Source of the DNA: Fimisoma sp964619315
GTDB taxonomy: Bacteria > Bacillota > Clostridia > Peptostreptococcales > Anaerovoracaceae
Direction: 5' to 3'
NCBI GenBank assembly: GCA_964619315.1
Contig: CAZUEH010000007.1
Coordinates: 1 to 62,318, forward strand
DNA length: 62,318 nt
Shown: positions 1-8,275 of the stretch, one piece after another
How positions within the stretch are numbered: position 1 is the first letter of the stretch
How the letters are laid out: every line of letters starts with the position of its first letter
The notes under the pieces: model-generated
What the model saw: the letters and a program-made list of their open reading frames with translations, nothing else
What the model was told of the DNA's origin: nothing
Databases searched by the model: none
Made by a program: the position numbers and the translations under genes

Positions 1-61
1 GGCTCGAACCTATGACCCTCTGCTTGTAAGGCAGATGCTCTCCCAGCTGAGCTAAGCGCCC
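1..61 (-). tRNA. tRNA-Val (UAC), 3' end cut by window edge
   Basis: The minus strand folds as a tRNA: acceptor 5' strand GGGCGCT, D arm GCTC/GAGC, anticodon stem TCTGC/GCAGA with loop CTTACAA (anticodon UAC, valine), and the TTCGAGC T loop. The acceptor 3' strand and CCA lie outside the window. The roughly 170 bases between it and the next gene are AT-rich and show nothing I can name. Confidence 0.93.
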
Positions 62-233
62 CCACATGTGAATTACTCGACACATTTATTAAATATACAT
101 GAACCGCATAAAAAAGTCAAGGATTTTTTTCACTTTTTTCTTTATTTTAGCTTTCTCAAATATTGTATATTTAACGAGCCGAAACTTATATTAGCACAAG
201 TGAAAACGCATGTCAACGGTCAATTTAAATTTA

Positions 234-860
234 TTAACATTTCTTTGTCGATAGTGTCATTTCTTCTCTTTTCAATATGCCTTTGCCACCTGTAATATTG
301 TTTATTAGATCCTGCACTTGTTCCTTGTTTTCAGGGTCTGTAGACAATTCAACTTCCACTATCTCTGTATAGTTTATGTTGTTAATTTTAAACATTTCCC
401 CTTCAAGGTTTTGTAATTTTGATAAATATGTATAGTCTAAAACATATGTCATTGCAAGTTGCTCAAAAACATCGCATATGCCTGCACTTTCAAGTCCTAA
501 CTTTGCAGTAGACGTGTAAGCCCTCGCAAGGCCTCCAGTCCCTAATTTGATGCCTCCAAAGTATCTTGTAACAACTATAACTGTATCTGTTATTTCCTCT
601 GCCACCATAAGTCTAACCATCGGTGCCCCCGATGTCCCTTGCGGTTCACCGTCATCAGAAGCCCACTGTATTTGCATTTTATCCCCAATCACCATTGCCG
701 GAACATTATGAGTTGCATCACGGTGCTTTTTTCTTATGGCTGCAATAAAATCATCCGCCTCCTCTTTTGAGGAGACGGGTTTAACATAGGCTATAAACCT
801 TGATTTTTCTATAATCTGCTCAGCAGAACCTTCCTTTTGTACTGTCCTATAAAGCCTCAT
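234..860 (-). CDS. yigZ: YigZ/IMPACT family protein (UPF0029)
   Basis: A 208-residue cytosolic protein of the conserved YigZ/YvyE family, related to the eukaryotic translation regulator IMPACT; its biochemical role in bacteria is not settled. The N-terminal UPF0029 domain (about residues 1-125) shows the signatures DDGEPQGTSGAP at 69-80, RYFGG at 99-103 and KLGTGGL at 105-111. The C-terminal part fits the small DUF1949 ferredoxin-like domain. Length matches the family (about 205-215). Its start overlaps the end of hflX by 14 bases, so the two are probably translationally coupled in one transcript. Confidence 0.92.
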   Translation of the reverse strand: MRLYRTVQKEGSAEQIIEKSRFIAYVKPVSSKEEADDFIAAIRKKHRDATHNVPAMVIGDKMQIQWASDDGEPQGTSGAPMVRLMVAEEITDTVIVVTRYFGGIKLGTGGLARAYTSTAKLGLESAGICDVFEQLAMTYVLDYTYLSKLQNLEGEMFKINNINYTEIVEVELSTDPENKEQVQDLINNITGGKGILKREEMTLSTKKC

Positions 861-2127
861 ACTTCTTCAACCTCTGATAATCCGAGTCTTTAACAATTAC
901 TTCAAAATATGTTCCTTCTTCTTTGTAATCCATAACATTTACGGTAGCCTCGCTACACAAGTATGATGATAGTTCTCCCCTGTCATAAGGAATCAAGAAT
1001 TTTGCATTTATATAATTATCAAATATTTTTTCTTGAATTTTTTCGAGCAAATCATCTACTTTGGTTCCATTTTTAGCGGAAATTTCTATGTTTTCACATC
1101 CTAAAACAGGTATTACCTCGTCATGTGGCATATCCGTTTTGTTGAATACCATTATTTTTTCTTTGTCTCCAGCTCCAATGTCTTTGAGCACTTTATTTGT
1201 AACATCAATATGAAAATCGTGATTTTCATATGAAGCATCAACTATGTGAAGTAGCAGGTCTGCATAAGTTACTTCTTCGAGGGTAGCTTTAAATGCCTCT
1301 ATTAGTGAATGAGGCAGTTTGCTTACAAATCCCACCGTATCAATAAGAACGAACTGTCTGCCATTATCTAACGACACATTTCTTTGTTGGGTATCCAAGG
1401 TAGCAAATAACATGTCTCTTTCGAAGACAGTTTTTTCTTCCTTTTCCGTGATGGTCAAAATTCTGTTCATAAGAGCAGATTTGCCAGCATTTGTATATCC
1501 AACTAAAGCAACTACTGGAATCTCGCTTTTTTCTCGTCTTGATCTTTGAACACTTCTGGTATTTTTGAGCTGACTAAGTTCAGCTTTTATATCAGTAACT
1601 CTGCGCTCAATATGACGTCTATCGGTTTCCAGCTTCTTTTCGCCTGGCCCTCTAGTACCTATTCCTCCCCCTAAGCGGGATAATGACTTGCCAAAACCAG
1701 TTAGCCTTGGCATTCTATACTTGAGCTGAGCTAGTTCTACTTGCAGTTTACCTTCTCTTGACGTTGCTCTAGACGCAAAAATATCCAGGATCAAAATTGT
1801 CCTGTCTATTACGCGAGCACCTATGGCATCTTCCAAGTTCCTAAGCTGCATTCCAGAAAGTTCTTCATTGAAAATAACCATGTCGGCTTCCATAGCTTTG
1901 GTCATTTCAGCAAGTTCCTCAACTTTCCCCTTCCCTATGAGAGTCGCAGTGTTTGGTCTTTCAAGATTTTGAATCATATGACCTAGCACAGTAGTTCCTA
2001 CTGCCTCTGCCAATCCTTCAAGTTCTTCCATAGAATATGCTATGTCTTCATTTTTTTGAAGGCCCACTAAAATAGCCTTATATTGGTCCTCTCTAAGAAC
2101 CTCATTGTTTTCATTAAATCTAAGCAT
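847..2127 (-). CDS. hflX: HflX, ribosome-splitting GTPase
   Basis: HflX is a GTPase that binds the 50S subunit and splits stalled 70S ribosomes under stress. The 426-residue chain shows the HflX-specific glycine-rich stretch GGGIGTRGPGEKKLETD (153-169), the G1 P-loop GYTNAGKS (210-217), G3 DTVGF and G4 NKTD. Two domains in order: an N-terminal nucleotide-binding HflX domain (about 1-185) and the G domain (about 200-365), then a short C-terminal domain. It precedes and overlaps yigZ. About 275 bases separate it from codY, including codY's terminator, so it probably has its own promoter, which I could not pick out. Confidence 0.96.
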   Translation of the reverse strand: MLRFNENNEVLREDQYKAILVGLQKNEDIAYSMEELEGLAEAVGTTVLGHMIQNLERPNTATLIGKGKVEELAEMTKAMEADMVIFNEELSGMQLRNLEDAIGARVIDRTILILDIFASRATSREGKLQVELAQLKYRMPRLTGFGKSLSRLGGGIGTRGPGEKKLETDRRHIERRVTDIKAELSQLKNTRSVQRSRREKSEIPVVALVGYTNAGKSALMNRILTITEKEEKTVFERDMLFATLDTQQRNVSLDNGRQFVLIDTVGFVSKLPHSLIEAFKATLEEVTYADLLLHIVDASYENHDFHIDVTNKVLKDIGAGDKEKIMVFNKTDMPHDEVIPVLGCENIEISAKNGTKVDDLLEKIQEKIFDNYINAKFLIPYDRGELSSYLCSEATVNVMDYKEEGTYFEVIVKDSDYQRLKKYEAL

Positions 2128-2153
2128 GTTGTTATTCTACCATAAATCCTTTT

Positions 2154-2354
2154 CTATTGCATCTGAAATAATTCAATCCGTATTTTGGGACCTGCCCCCT
2201 TGCCTTCTACTTTGCCTTTATCCCTTTTATTATTGATAATTGTCACCGTTCCCTCATCTTCTGCGAAAAAAGCGTCAACGGTCCATTTTGTGCCTTTCAG
2301 TCGGATGCTAACGATCGATATTATGCCGTCATTTATTAAAAATGCCCTCGTGTA
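2154..2354 (-). pseudogene. possible 3' remnant of an unidentified gene
   Basis: Between codY's terminator and hflX the minus strand holds 66 sense codons ending in TAG, with no ATG, GTG or TTG I can support as a start. The predicted peptide has gene-like composition, with segments such as LKGTKWTVDAFFAEDEGTVT and IINNKRDKGKVEGKG, and a lysine-rich amphipathic tail. I do not recognise a family. It may be a decayed gene end, or an untranslated stretch open by chance. The upstream end of the open frame overlaps codY's terminator hairpin, which argues against a functional gene. Confidence 0.2.
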
Positions 2355-2377
2355 TTATTTCTATACATCGAGGGCAT
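2330..2377 (-). terminator. rho-independent terminator after codY
   Basis: On the minus strand ATGCCCTCG (2377-2369) pairs with CGAGGGCAT (2350-2342) around an 18-base A/T-rich loop, followed by TTTTTAATAAA. It lies 25 bases past the codY stop and probably ends the topA-hslV-hslU-codY transcript. Confidence 0.85.
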
Positions 2378-2402
2378 TACTAGCCTATTACTTTTTAATT
2401 AT

Positions 2403-3167
2403 TTAGCCTAAAAGGTTTCTGAATAAAGGATTTGTAATTTGAATTCTTGTACCTTTCATTCCTAAAGAGCGTGAGCTCAATACACCAGCGCTTTCTAATT
2501 TTCTGAGAGCATTTACCATAACAGAGTTGGTTATACCGTATTTTTCGGCAATCTTGCTGGTAACAATCAGCCCTTCATCACCATCAAACTCCCTTAGGAT
2601 TTTGCATACAGCATCTCTTTCAGAAAAAGATAAAGAGGACAAGGCCATATTTATAGCTTGGGTCTGTCTTGTTTCTTCTTCTTCAATAAGTCTATTGTTT
2701 CGCTGTATTTCAAGACCTACAACAGCTGAACCGTATTCGCATAATGCTATGTCTTCCTCAGAAAATCTCGGGTTGTATCTAGTTACGATAAGTGTTCCTT
2801 GTCGTTGTCCTCCACAATGGGTCGGTATAATACAATGATACTTATCAGTCATGGTGTAATTGGGACCAAGGACTTTAAGTGTTTGATTACCTTTGAGATT
2901 TGTCAAAGGTTCTCTTAACATTAGAAAATTCTCATTATGATATTGAGGAATTTTCTCATCGCCTTTTTCATCCACCATTGTAGATGTGTCCTCTGCATTA
3001 ATGTATCCTGTACCAAGAACATTACCATTAACATCTATAATGTAGACATTGGCATTGATAACTTCACTGAGAATTTTGCTCAATTGATCGTACGAAAAAC
3101 TGCCTGTAGTACTTTCAGTAAGTACCCAGTTTAGTTTTCTTATTTTGCTGAGTATTTTGTTTGACAT
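2403..3167 (-). CDS. codY: CodY, GTP/branched-chain amino acid-sensing global regulator
   Basis: CodY is a dimeric DNA-binding protein of low-GC Gram-positives. It represses hundreds of nutrient-acquisition genes when isoleucine, leucine, valine and GTP are plentiful. The 254-residue chain has the N-terminal GAF ligand domain (about 1-155), a helical linker with ERDAVCKIL, and the C-terminal winged helix (about 190-254, with VTSKIAEKYGITNSVMVNALRKLESAG). A TTG two codons upstream (3173) is also in frame, but GGGAGAAG sits seven bases before the ATG at 3167 and abuts the TTG, so I take the ATG. It follows hslU by 26 bases, as in the Bacillus clpQ-clpY-codY order. Confidence 0.97.
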   Translation of the reverse strand: MSNKILSKIRKLNWVLTESTTGSFSYDQLSKILSEVINANVYIIDVNGNVLGTGYINAEDTSTMVDEKGDEKIPQYHNENFLMLREPLTNLKGNQTLKVLGPNYTMTDKYHCIIPTHCGGQRQGTLIVTRYNPRFSEEDIALCEYGSAVVGLEIQRNNRLIEEEETRQTQAINMALSSLSFSERDAVCKILREFDGDEGLIVTSKIAEKYGITNSVMVNALRKLESAGVLSSRSLGMKGTRIQITNPLFRNLLG

Positions 3168-3193
3168 TTTCAAACTTCTCCCATCAAATTTTA

Positions 3194-4633
3194 TTACAAA
3201 ATAAACCTATCAAGATCTTCTTGGTGAACAGTTTCTTGGAACTTTTCGCTAACATATTCTGCATCGATCTCTATCTTTTCTTCGTCCATCTCTGGGATGT
3301 TAAAAGAAATATCCTCTAATAGTTTTTCTATTATAGTGTGAAGACGTCTCGCTCCAATATTTTCTGTCTGTTCATTCATCAAGAAAGAAATTGTCGCAAT
3401 CTCATCAATGGCACTATCCGTAAATTCCACACCGATGCCTTCAGTTTCAAGCAACGCTTTGTGCTGTTTTAGCAAAGCATTTTCTGGAACTGTAAGAATG
3501 TTTACAAAATCATCTTTATTTAAGCTTTGTAGTTCCACTCTTATTGGAAAACGTCCCTGAAGCTCAGGAATCAAATCAGTAGGTTTTGATGTATGGAAAG
3601 CTCCTGCGCCTATAAATAAAACGTGGTCAGTTTTAACTGGTCCATATTTAGTATTTATAACACTGCCTTCTACTATAGGTAAAATGTCTCTTTGTACACC
3701 TTCTCTAGATACATCTGCTCCTGAAGTCATACGAGACCCTGAAGCAATTTTATCGATTTCGTCTATGAAGACTATTCCGTTTTGCTCTGCGTTTTCAATA
3801 GCTTCTTCAGTAACAACATCCATATCAATAAGCTTTTGTGCTTCTTGTTCTCTTAGGATTTTGCGAGCATCTTTGACTTTGCAGTTCTTTCTCTTTGTTT
3901 TTTCAGGCGCCGCTCCACCAAAAATATTGCCGATAGCAATTGACATGCCCTCATTGCTCATATCAAGTTGGTTGCCTTTTGGAGTATCAGTAACTTCGAT
4001 TTCGACATACTGCTCTTCGAGAAGTCCTTGGCGCAGTTGTTCTCTAACCTGCTCTCTTGCCATCTCTACATCCATGTCTTCTTTGGTTGGCTCTTTTTCC
4101 TTAGTTTCGTTGCCTTCCAAATACTGTTGTTTCTGACTCTGATATCCACCGCTATTCATTATAAAGTCAAAAGGATTTTTAGTTTGACCTGCATTCTTTT
4201 TCTTTTTGCCAGGAATTATAGCTTCTACTATTTTTTCCTCTACAATTTTGTCAGCGATGTTATATTTTTCTTCTAGCTTGTTTTGCTTAGTTACTCTCAT
4301 GGAAGCTTCAACTAAATCTCTAATCATAGAGTCTACATCTCTACCAACATATCCAACTTCAGTAAATTTAGTTGCTTCTACCTTTACGAAAGGGGCATCC
4401 ATTAGCTTCGCTAGTCTTCTAGCGATTTCTGTTTTACCACATCCTGTAGGTCCCATCATCAAGATGTTTTTGGGAGTGATTTCCTCACGCATCTCTTCTG
4501 ATAGAAGACTTCTTCTATATCTATTTCTTAAGGCTATAGCTACTGATTTTTTAGCCTCATCCTGTCCAATTATATACTTGTCAAGCTCCGCTACGATTTC
4601 CTTCGGAGTCATGCTATAAATCTTACTTGCCAT
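3194..4633 (-). CDS. hslU: HslU (ClpY), ATPase subunit of the HslUV protease
   Basis: HslU is the AAA+ unfoldase that feeds substrates into the HslV peptidase. The 479-residue protein has Walker A GPTGCGKT (61-68), the pore-loop region EVGYVGRDVDS (92-102), a large charged intermediate I-domain (about 110-265), Walker B GIVFIDEID (286-294) and the sensor/C-terminal domain with GARRLHT. It ends in DRFIL, the short hydrophobic tail type that inserts between HslV subunits to activate them. A GGAG site precedes the ATG. It lies 12 bases after hslV. Confidence 0.97.
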   Translation of the reverse strand: MASKIYSMTPKEIVAELDKYIIGQDEAKKSVAIALRNRYRRSLLSEEMREEITPKNILMMGPTGCGKTEIARRLAKLMDAPFVKVEATKFTEVGYVGRDVDSMIRDLVEASMRVTKQNKLEEKYNIADKIVEEKIVEAIIPGKKKKNAGQTKNPFDFIMNSGGYQSQKQQYLEGNETKEKEPTKEDMDVEMAREQVREQLRQGLLEEQYVEIEVTDTPKGNQLDMSNEGMSIAIGNIFGGAAPEKTKRKNCKVKDARKILREQEAQKLIDMDVVTEEAIENAEQNGIVFIDEIDKIASGSRMTSGADVSREGVQRDILPIVEGSVINTKYGPVKTDHVLFIGAGAFHTSKPTDLIPELQGRFPIRVELQSLNKDDFVNILTVPENALLKQHKALLETEGIGVEFTDSAIDEIATISFLMNEQTENIGARRLHTIIEKLLEDISFNIPEMDEEKIEIDAEYVSEKFQETVHQEDLDRFIL

Positions 4634-4645
4634 GTTTGTCCCCTC

Positions 4646-5185
4646 CTATAGCTTTTCAATAGAAATATTGTCATTAGTAAATACGCATATCGATGATGCT
4701 ACTTTCAATGACTCCTTAACTATTTCTTCTGCACTCATATCCGTGTGATTAAATAAAGCATTAGCTGCCGAGTATGCATAATTGCCGCCTGATCCAATGG
4801 CAACAAAATCTTGGTCAGGTTCAATAACCTCACCATTACCCGAAATAACTAACATGCTTTCTTTGTCTGCAACTATCATTAGCGCTTCAAGATTTCTCAT
4901 TCCCCTATCTGAACGCCAAAGTTGAGCTAAATCTACAGCAGCTCTTTTAAGATTCCCCGAATGTTCTTCTAGTTTACTTTCAAACTTTTCAGTAAGAGTA
5001 AACGCATCTGCTACTGAACCCGCAAACCCAGAAACTACGGTGTTCTTGTAAATCTTTCTTACTTTTTTTGCACCGTTTTTCATGATGGCTTGCTCACCCA
5101 TGGTTACTTGGCCATCTCCGCCAATGCACACATCGTCAGGACCTCTCCTCACTGCGCAAATCGTTGTTGCATGAAATTCTACCAT
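4646..5185 (-). CDS. hslV: HslV (ClpQ), peptidase subunit of the HslUV protease
   Basis: HslV is a proteasome beta-type threonine peptidase forming the double hexameric core capped by HslU. In the 179-residue chain the sequence MVEFHA precedes TTICAV, so the mature nucleophile is Thr7 after removal of a six-residue propeptide. In some Bacillus ClpQ proteins a serine is used, but here it is the usual threonine. GGDGQVTMG and VVSGFAGSVADAFTL are further family signatures. GGAGG precedes the ATG. It sits 19 bases downstream of topA in a tight operon with hslU and codY. Confidence 0.97.
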   Translation of the reverse strand: MVEFHATTICAVRRGPDDVCIGGDGQVTMGEQAIMKNGAKKVRKIYKNTVVSGFAGSVADAFTLTEKFESKLEEHSGNLKRAAVDLAQLWRSDRGMRNLEALMIVADKESMLVISGNGEVIEPDQDFVAIGSGGNYAYSAANALFNHTDMSAEEIVKESLKVASSICVFTNDNISIEKL

Positions 5186-5204
5186 TTTTTAAATACCTCC
5201 TAAT

Positions 5205-7310
5205 CTACTGCTCTTTATACCCACATTTTTCATTGGAACAAACATATTTTGCACTTTTGGAGTTACGTTCAAGGAGCAATGACCCACATTCCGGACATTT
5301 TTTTTCAACCGGTTTGTACCAAAATGCCTTCTTACATGTAGGATAATTGATACATCCATAAAACACCTTGCCAGATCTGCCTCTCTTTGCTACTATATCT
5401 GAGCCACAGTCTGGACAGGCAACTCCAATTTTTTGCACGATAGCCTTAGTGTTCTTGCAGTCGGGGTATCCGCTGCAAGCTAAAAATTCCCCAAATCTTC
5501 CTGATTTAATAACCATATGTTCGCCGCAAAGCTCGCATATCTCGTCAGTTATTTGATCTTCTATCTCAACTTTTTCTATAGATTTGTCTGCGATTTCCAA
5601 TTCTTCTTTTAGTGTTCCATAGAATTCTCTGACTACCTTTTTCCATTCTAAGGTCTTAACCTCTACTTCGTCAAGTTTATCTTCCATTTCAGCCGTAAAT
5701 CCTGGATCAACAATTTCTTTGAAATATTCTTCCATCAGGTCTGTTACTAAGAATCCTAAGTCAGTAGGAAATAGAGTCTTCTTTTGTCTTGTGATATATT
5801 TTCGTTCTAAAAGCGTACCTATGATTGGAGCGTAGGTACTTGGTCTTCCTATATTTTTTTCTTCCAAATCTTTAACAAGGCTTGCTTCTGTAAATCTCAT
5901 CGGTGGTTCTGTGAATTTTTGTTCACCTTTAGTTTCCTTCGCTTCTAATACTTCGCCTGTATCTAATTGAGGCAAAATTTTATCTGTGTCTTCATCCATA
6001 TTAGTAGCATAAATTTTTTGGTAACCATCAAATAAAAGTCTTGATCCATTAGCCCTAAACAAATAATCTCCATTTGCTATGTTTGCTTGCACTGATTCAA
6101 AGATTGCCGGAGTCATTTGGCTGGCCAAGAATCTGGTCCACACTAGTTTGTACAAAGAGTACTGGTCTTTAGTAAGTGATCCTTTGATTTGTTCAGGGTC
6201 AAGGATTACATTACTTGGTCTAATAGCTTCATGGGCGTCTTGTATATCTTTCTTTTTGTTAGAAAATACATTGTCGCCTAAATATTCTTTTCCAAAATTT
6301 GATTCTATGTAATCTTTAGCCATCGTTTTGGCTTCTTGAGAAATTCTTACAGAGTCTGTTCTAATGTATGTTACAAGACCTAAAGTTCCATGTCCTTTTA
6401 TTTCAACACCTTCATAAAGTTGCTGTGCTACCATCATGGATTTTTTTGTTGTAAATCCAAGTTTATTTGCAGCATCTTGCTGCAGGCTACTGGTAGTGAA
6501 TGGCGCAAAAGGTTTACGTTTTCTTTCCTTATTAACAATATTAGATACTGAATACTGCCCAGCTTTTAATTCTTTGAGGACTTTATCCGCCTGCTCTTTG
6601 CTTTCAACTGTCAGTTTTTTATTCTTACATTCAATTAAACGCGCGTCAAAACCCTTTTCCTTAGAAAAGTGTGCGTTTATATTCCAGTATTCTTGCGGAA
6701 CAAAGTTTTTAATTTGGGTTTCACGATCGCATAATATCTTAAGCGCTGCTGATTGAACTCGACCAGCACTTAACCCTCTTCTTATTTTTCTCCAAAGCAA
6801 TGGGCTTATTTGGTATCCCACCAGTCTGTCAAGAGTTCTTCTTGCCTGCTGTGCATCTACCAACCCAAGGTCTATTGGCCTAGGTGATTTGACCGCATTT
6901 TTAATTGTCTCCTTAGTTATTTCATTAAAGACTATACGGCAATCTGATTGAGGGTCAACTCCTAGTAAAAATGCCAAATGCCATGATATAGCTTCTCCCT
7001 CTCTATCCGGGTCGGTTGCCAGATATATCTTGCTAGCATTTTTAGCTTCTTTTCTAAGTTCTTTGATAATATCGCCCTTACCTCTGATGGCGATATATTC
7101 AGGCTCAAAATCATTCTCTATATTTATTCCAAGTTTGCTCTTTGGCAAATCTCTTACATGACCTACCGACGCTAAAACTTTATAGGAAGACCCTAAGTAC
7201 TTCCCTATTGTCTTTGCCTTAGATGGTGATTCCACTATTACCAGTGTTTTTTTCTTTGTTGCTTTTGTTGTTTTCGTCTTTTTTGACGCTGCAGTTCCTT
7301 TGGTCGCCAT
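5205..7310 (-). CDS. topA: DNA topoisomerase I
   Basis: Type IA topoisomerase that relaxes negative supercoils through a 5'-phosphotyrosine intermediate. The 701-residue chain opens with a lysine/threonine-rich tail (1-21), then the TOPRIM domain (LVIVESPSKAKTIGKYLG, 23-40; acidic LATDPDREGEAISW, 97-110) and the catalytic domain with the active tyrosine at 315 in TYIRTDS. The C-terminal third carries three four-cysteine zinc ribbons (CELCGE, CPDCGS and CPECGS regions). TGGAGG precedes the ATG. In Bacillus the order is dprA-topA-trmFO-xerC-hslV; here trmFO and xerC are absent and hslV follows directly. Confidence 0.97.
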   Translation of the reverse strand: MATKGTAASKKTKTTKATKKKTLVIVESPSKAKTIGKYLGSSYKVLASVGHVRDLPKSKLGINIENDFEPEYIAIRGKGDIIKELRKEAKNASKIYLATDPDREGEAISWHLAFLLGVDPQSDCRIVFNEITKETIKNAVKSPRPIDLGLVDAQQARRTLDRLVGYQISPLLWRKIRRGLSAGRVQSAALKILCDRETQIKNFVPQEYWNINAHFSKEKGFDARLIECKNKKLTVESKEQADKVLKELKAGQYSVSNIVNKERKRKPFAPFTTSSLQQDAANKLGFTTKKSMMVAQQLYEGVEIKGHGTLGLVTYIRTDSVRISQEAKTMAKDYIESNFGKEYLGDNVFSNKKKDIQDAHEAIRPSNVILDPEQIKGSLTKDQYSLYKLVWTRFLASQMTPAIFESVQANIANGDYLFRANGSRLLFDGYQKIYATNMDEDTDKILPQLDTGEVLEAKETKGEQKFTEPPMRFTEASLVKDLEEKNIGRPSTYAPIIGTLLERKYITRQKKTLFPTDLGFLVTDLMEEYFKEIVDPGFTAEMEDKLDEVEVKTLEWKKVVREFYGTLKEELEIADKSIEKVEIEDQITDEICELCGEHMVIKSGRFGEFLACSGYPDCKNTKAIVQKIGVACPDCGSDIVAKRGRSGKVFYGCINYPTCKKAFWYKPVEKKCPECGSLLLERNSKSAKYVCSNEKCGYKEQ

Positions 7311-7359
7311 TTTTCCTCCATTATATGTGGTTTCTTTGAAAAAATTACATATATTCTTA

Positions 7360-7389
7360 ACTTTATGTGTATGTTCATTCTATAGTCAA
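7360..7389 (-). promoter_or_regulatory. predicted sigma-A promoter for topA-hslVU-codY
   Basis: On the minus strand TTGACT (7389-7384) and TAAAGT (7365-7360) are separated by 18 bases, about 50 bases upstream of the topA start and just past the dprA stop. Confidence 0.65.
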
Positions 7390-7406
7390 CTATAATAGTT
7401 CTTTTT

Positions 7407-8273
7407 TCAGAATTTTGCAATAAAAATTTTTCCCAGTTGATAGGATATTATCCCTTTCATCTCCATAATTGCCACCAAACCATTGACTTTAAACGGCTCC
7501 AATTCAAGTGCTTCACACAAAAAGTCCATGGTAACTTCGCCTTGCTCTTGCAAAACTTTATATATTTTTAATTCGTCGTTGCCCATGGAGGTCAGGTCTT
7601 CTTTGTCTATAACAGGATTTAGACCCATAGCTCTCAAAATATCTTCTGGTACGGTTATGATATTTGCTCCATCTTGTATTAATTTGTTTGTTCCCATACT
7701 AAAAATACTGCTAATATTGCCAGGAACCGCCATAACTTCTTTTCCTTGCTCCGCTGCCGCAACGGCCGTTATCAAAGAACCGCTACCTGTGCCCGCCTCC
7801 ACTACAACCACAACTTGAGCTAATGCAGAGATTATTCTATTTCTTCTTGGAAATTGCCATGGCTTTGGCTGGGTTCCTGGGGGATATTCAGAAATTATCA
7901 AACCTTCATTACATATATTATCGTATAGTCTTCTGTTAGACTTAGGATAGCATATGTCTGGGCCACACCCTAAAACCCCTATGGTGCTTCCTTTTTCCTC
8001 AATAGCTCCAACATGTGCAAAACTATCGATTCCAGCCGCCATACCACTTACCGTAACTACATTATTTCTCGCCATAAGTCGCCCTACCTTAAGTGCCATT
8101 TGTCTTCCATATTCACTGCACTTCCTTGCACCTATAACTGCCACTGCTTGCTTTGATAGCAATGTGACATCTCCTATGCAATATAGCGCTTCTGGCGGGT
8201 TTTCTATATTCCCTAAATACCAAGGAAATTCTTTGTCCTCTTTTTTTATTACTTCTATATTATATTCTGTCAT
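7407..8273 (-). CDS. dprA: DprA, DNA-processing protein (RecA loader)
   Basis: DprA binds incoming single-stranded DNA during natural transformation and loads RecA. The 288-residue protein is almost entirely the Rossmann-like DprA fold: VIGARKCSEYG (47-57), VSGMAAGIDSFAH (75-87), the nucleotide/ssDNA-pocket region ISEYPPGTQP (127-136), FPRRNRIIS (141-149) and EAGTGSGSLITA (159-170). A C-terminal winged-helix-like segment (about 225-288) follows. The length matches short Firmicutes DprA proteins that lack a long N-terminal helix-hairpin domain. It starts two bases after the comM stop. Its presence does not prove that the strain is competent. Confidence 0.95.
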   Translation of the reverse strand: MTEYNIEVIKKEDKEFPWYLGNIENPPEALYCIGDVTLLSKQAVAVIGARKCSEYGRQMALKVGRLMARNNVVTVSGMAAGIDSFAHVGAIEEKGSTIGVLGCGPDICYPKSNRRLYDNICNEGLIISEYPPGTQPKPWQFPRRNRIISALAQVVVVVEAGTGSGSLITAVAAAEQGKEVMAVPGNISSIFSMGTNKLIQDGANIITVPEDILRAMGLNPVIDKEDLTSMGNDELKIYKVLQEQGEVTMDFLCEALELEPFKVNGLVAIMEMKGIISYQLGKIFIAKF

Positions 8274-8275
8274 AA

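Noticed and set aside
68..295. Plus-strand open frame of 75 codons beside tRNA-Val
   Set aside because: AT-rich low-complexity peptide, no ribosome site, and its 3' part overlaps the end of yigZ on the other strand.
2185..2406. Plus-strand open frame of 73 codons between hflX and codY
   Set aside because: It is antisense to a better-looking minus-strand frame and runs through the codY terminator; no ribosome site.
3171..3173. TTG as codY start
   Set aside because: The GGGAGAAG ribosome site abuts it; the ATG six bases later has correct spacing. The same reasoning rejected the TTG at 9820 (comM) and the TTG at 14545 (dltA, no ribosome site).
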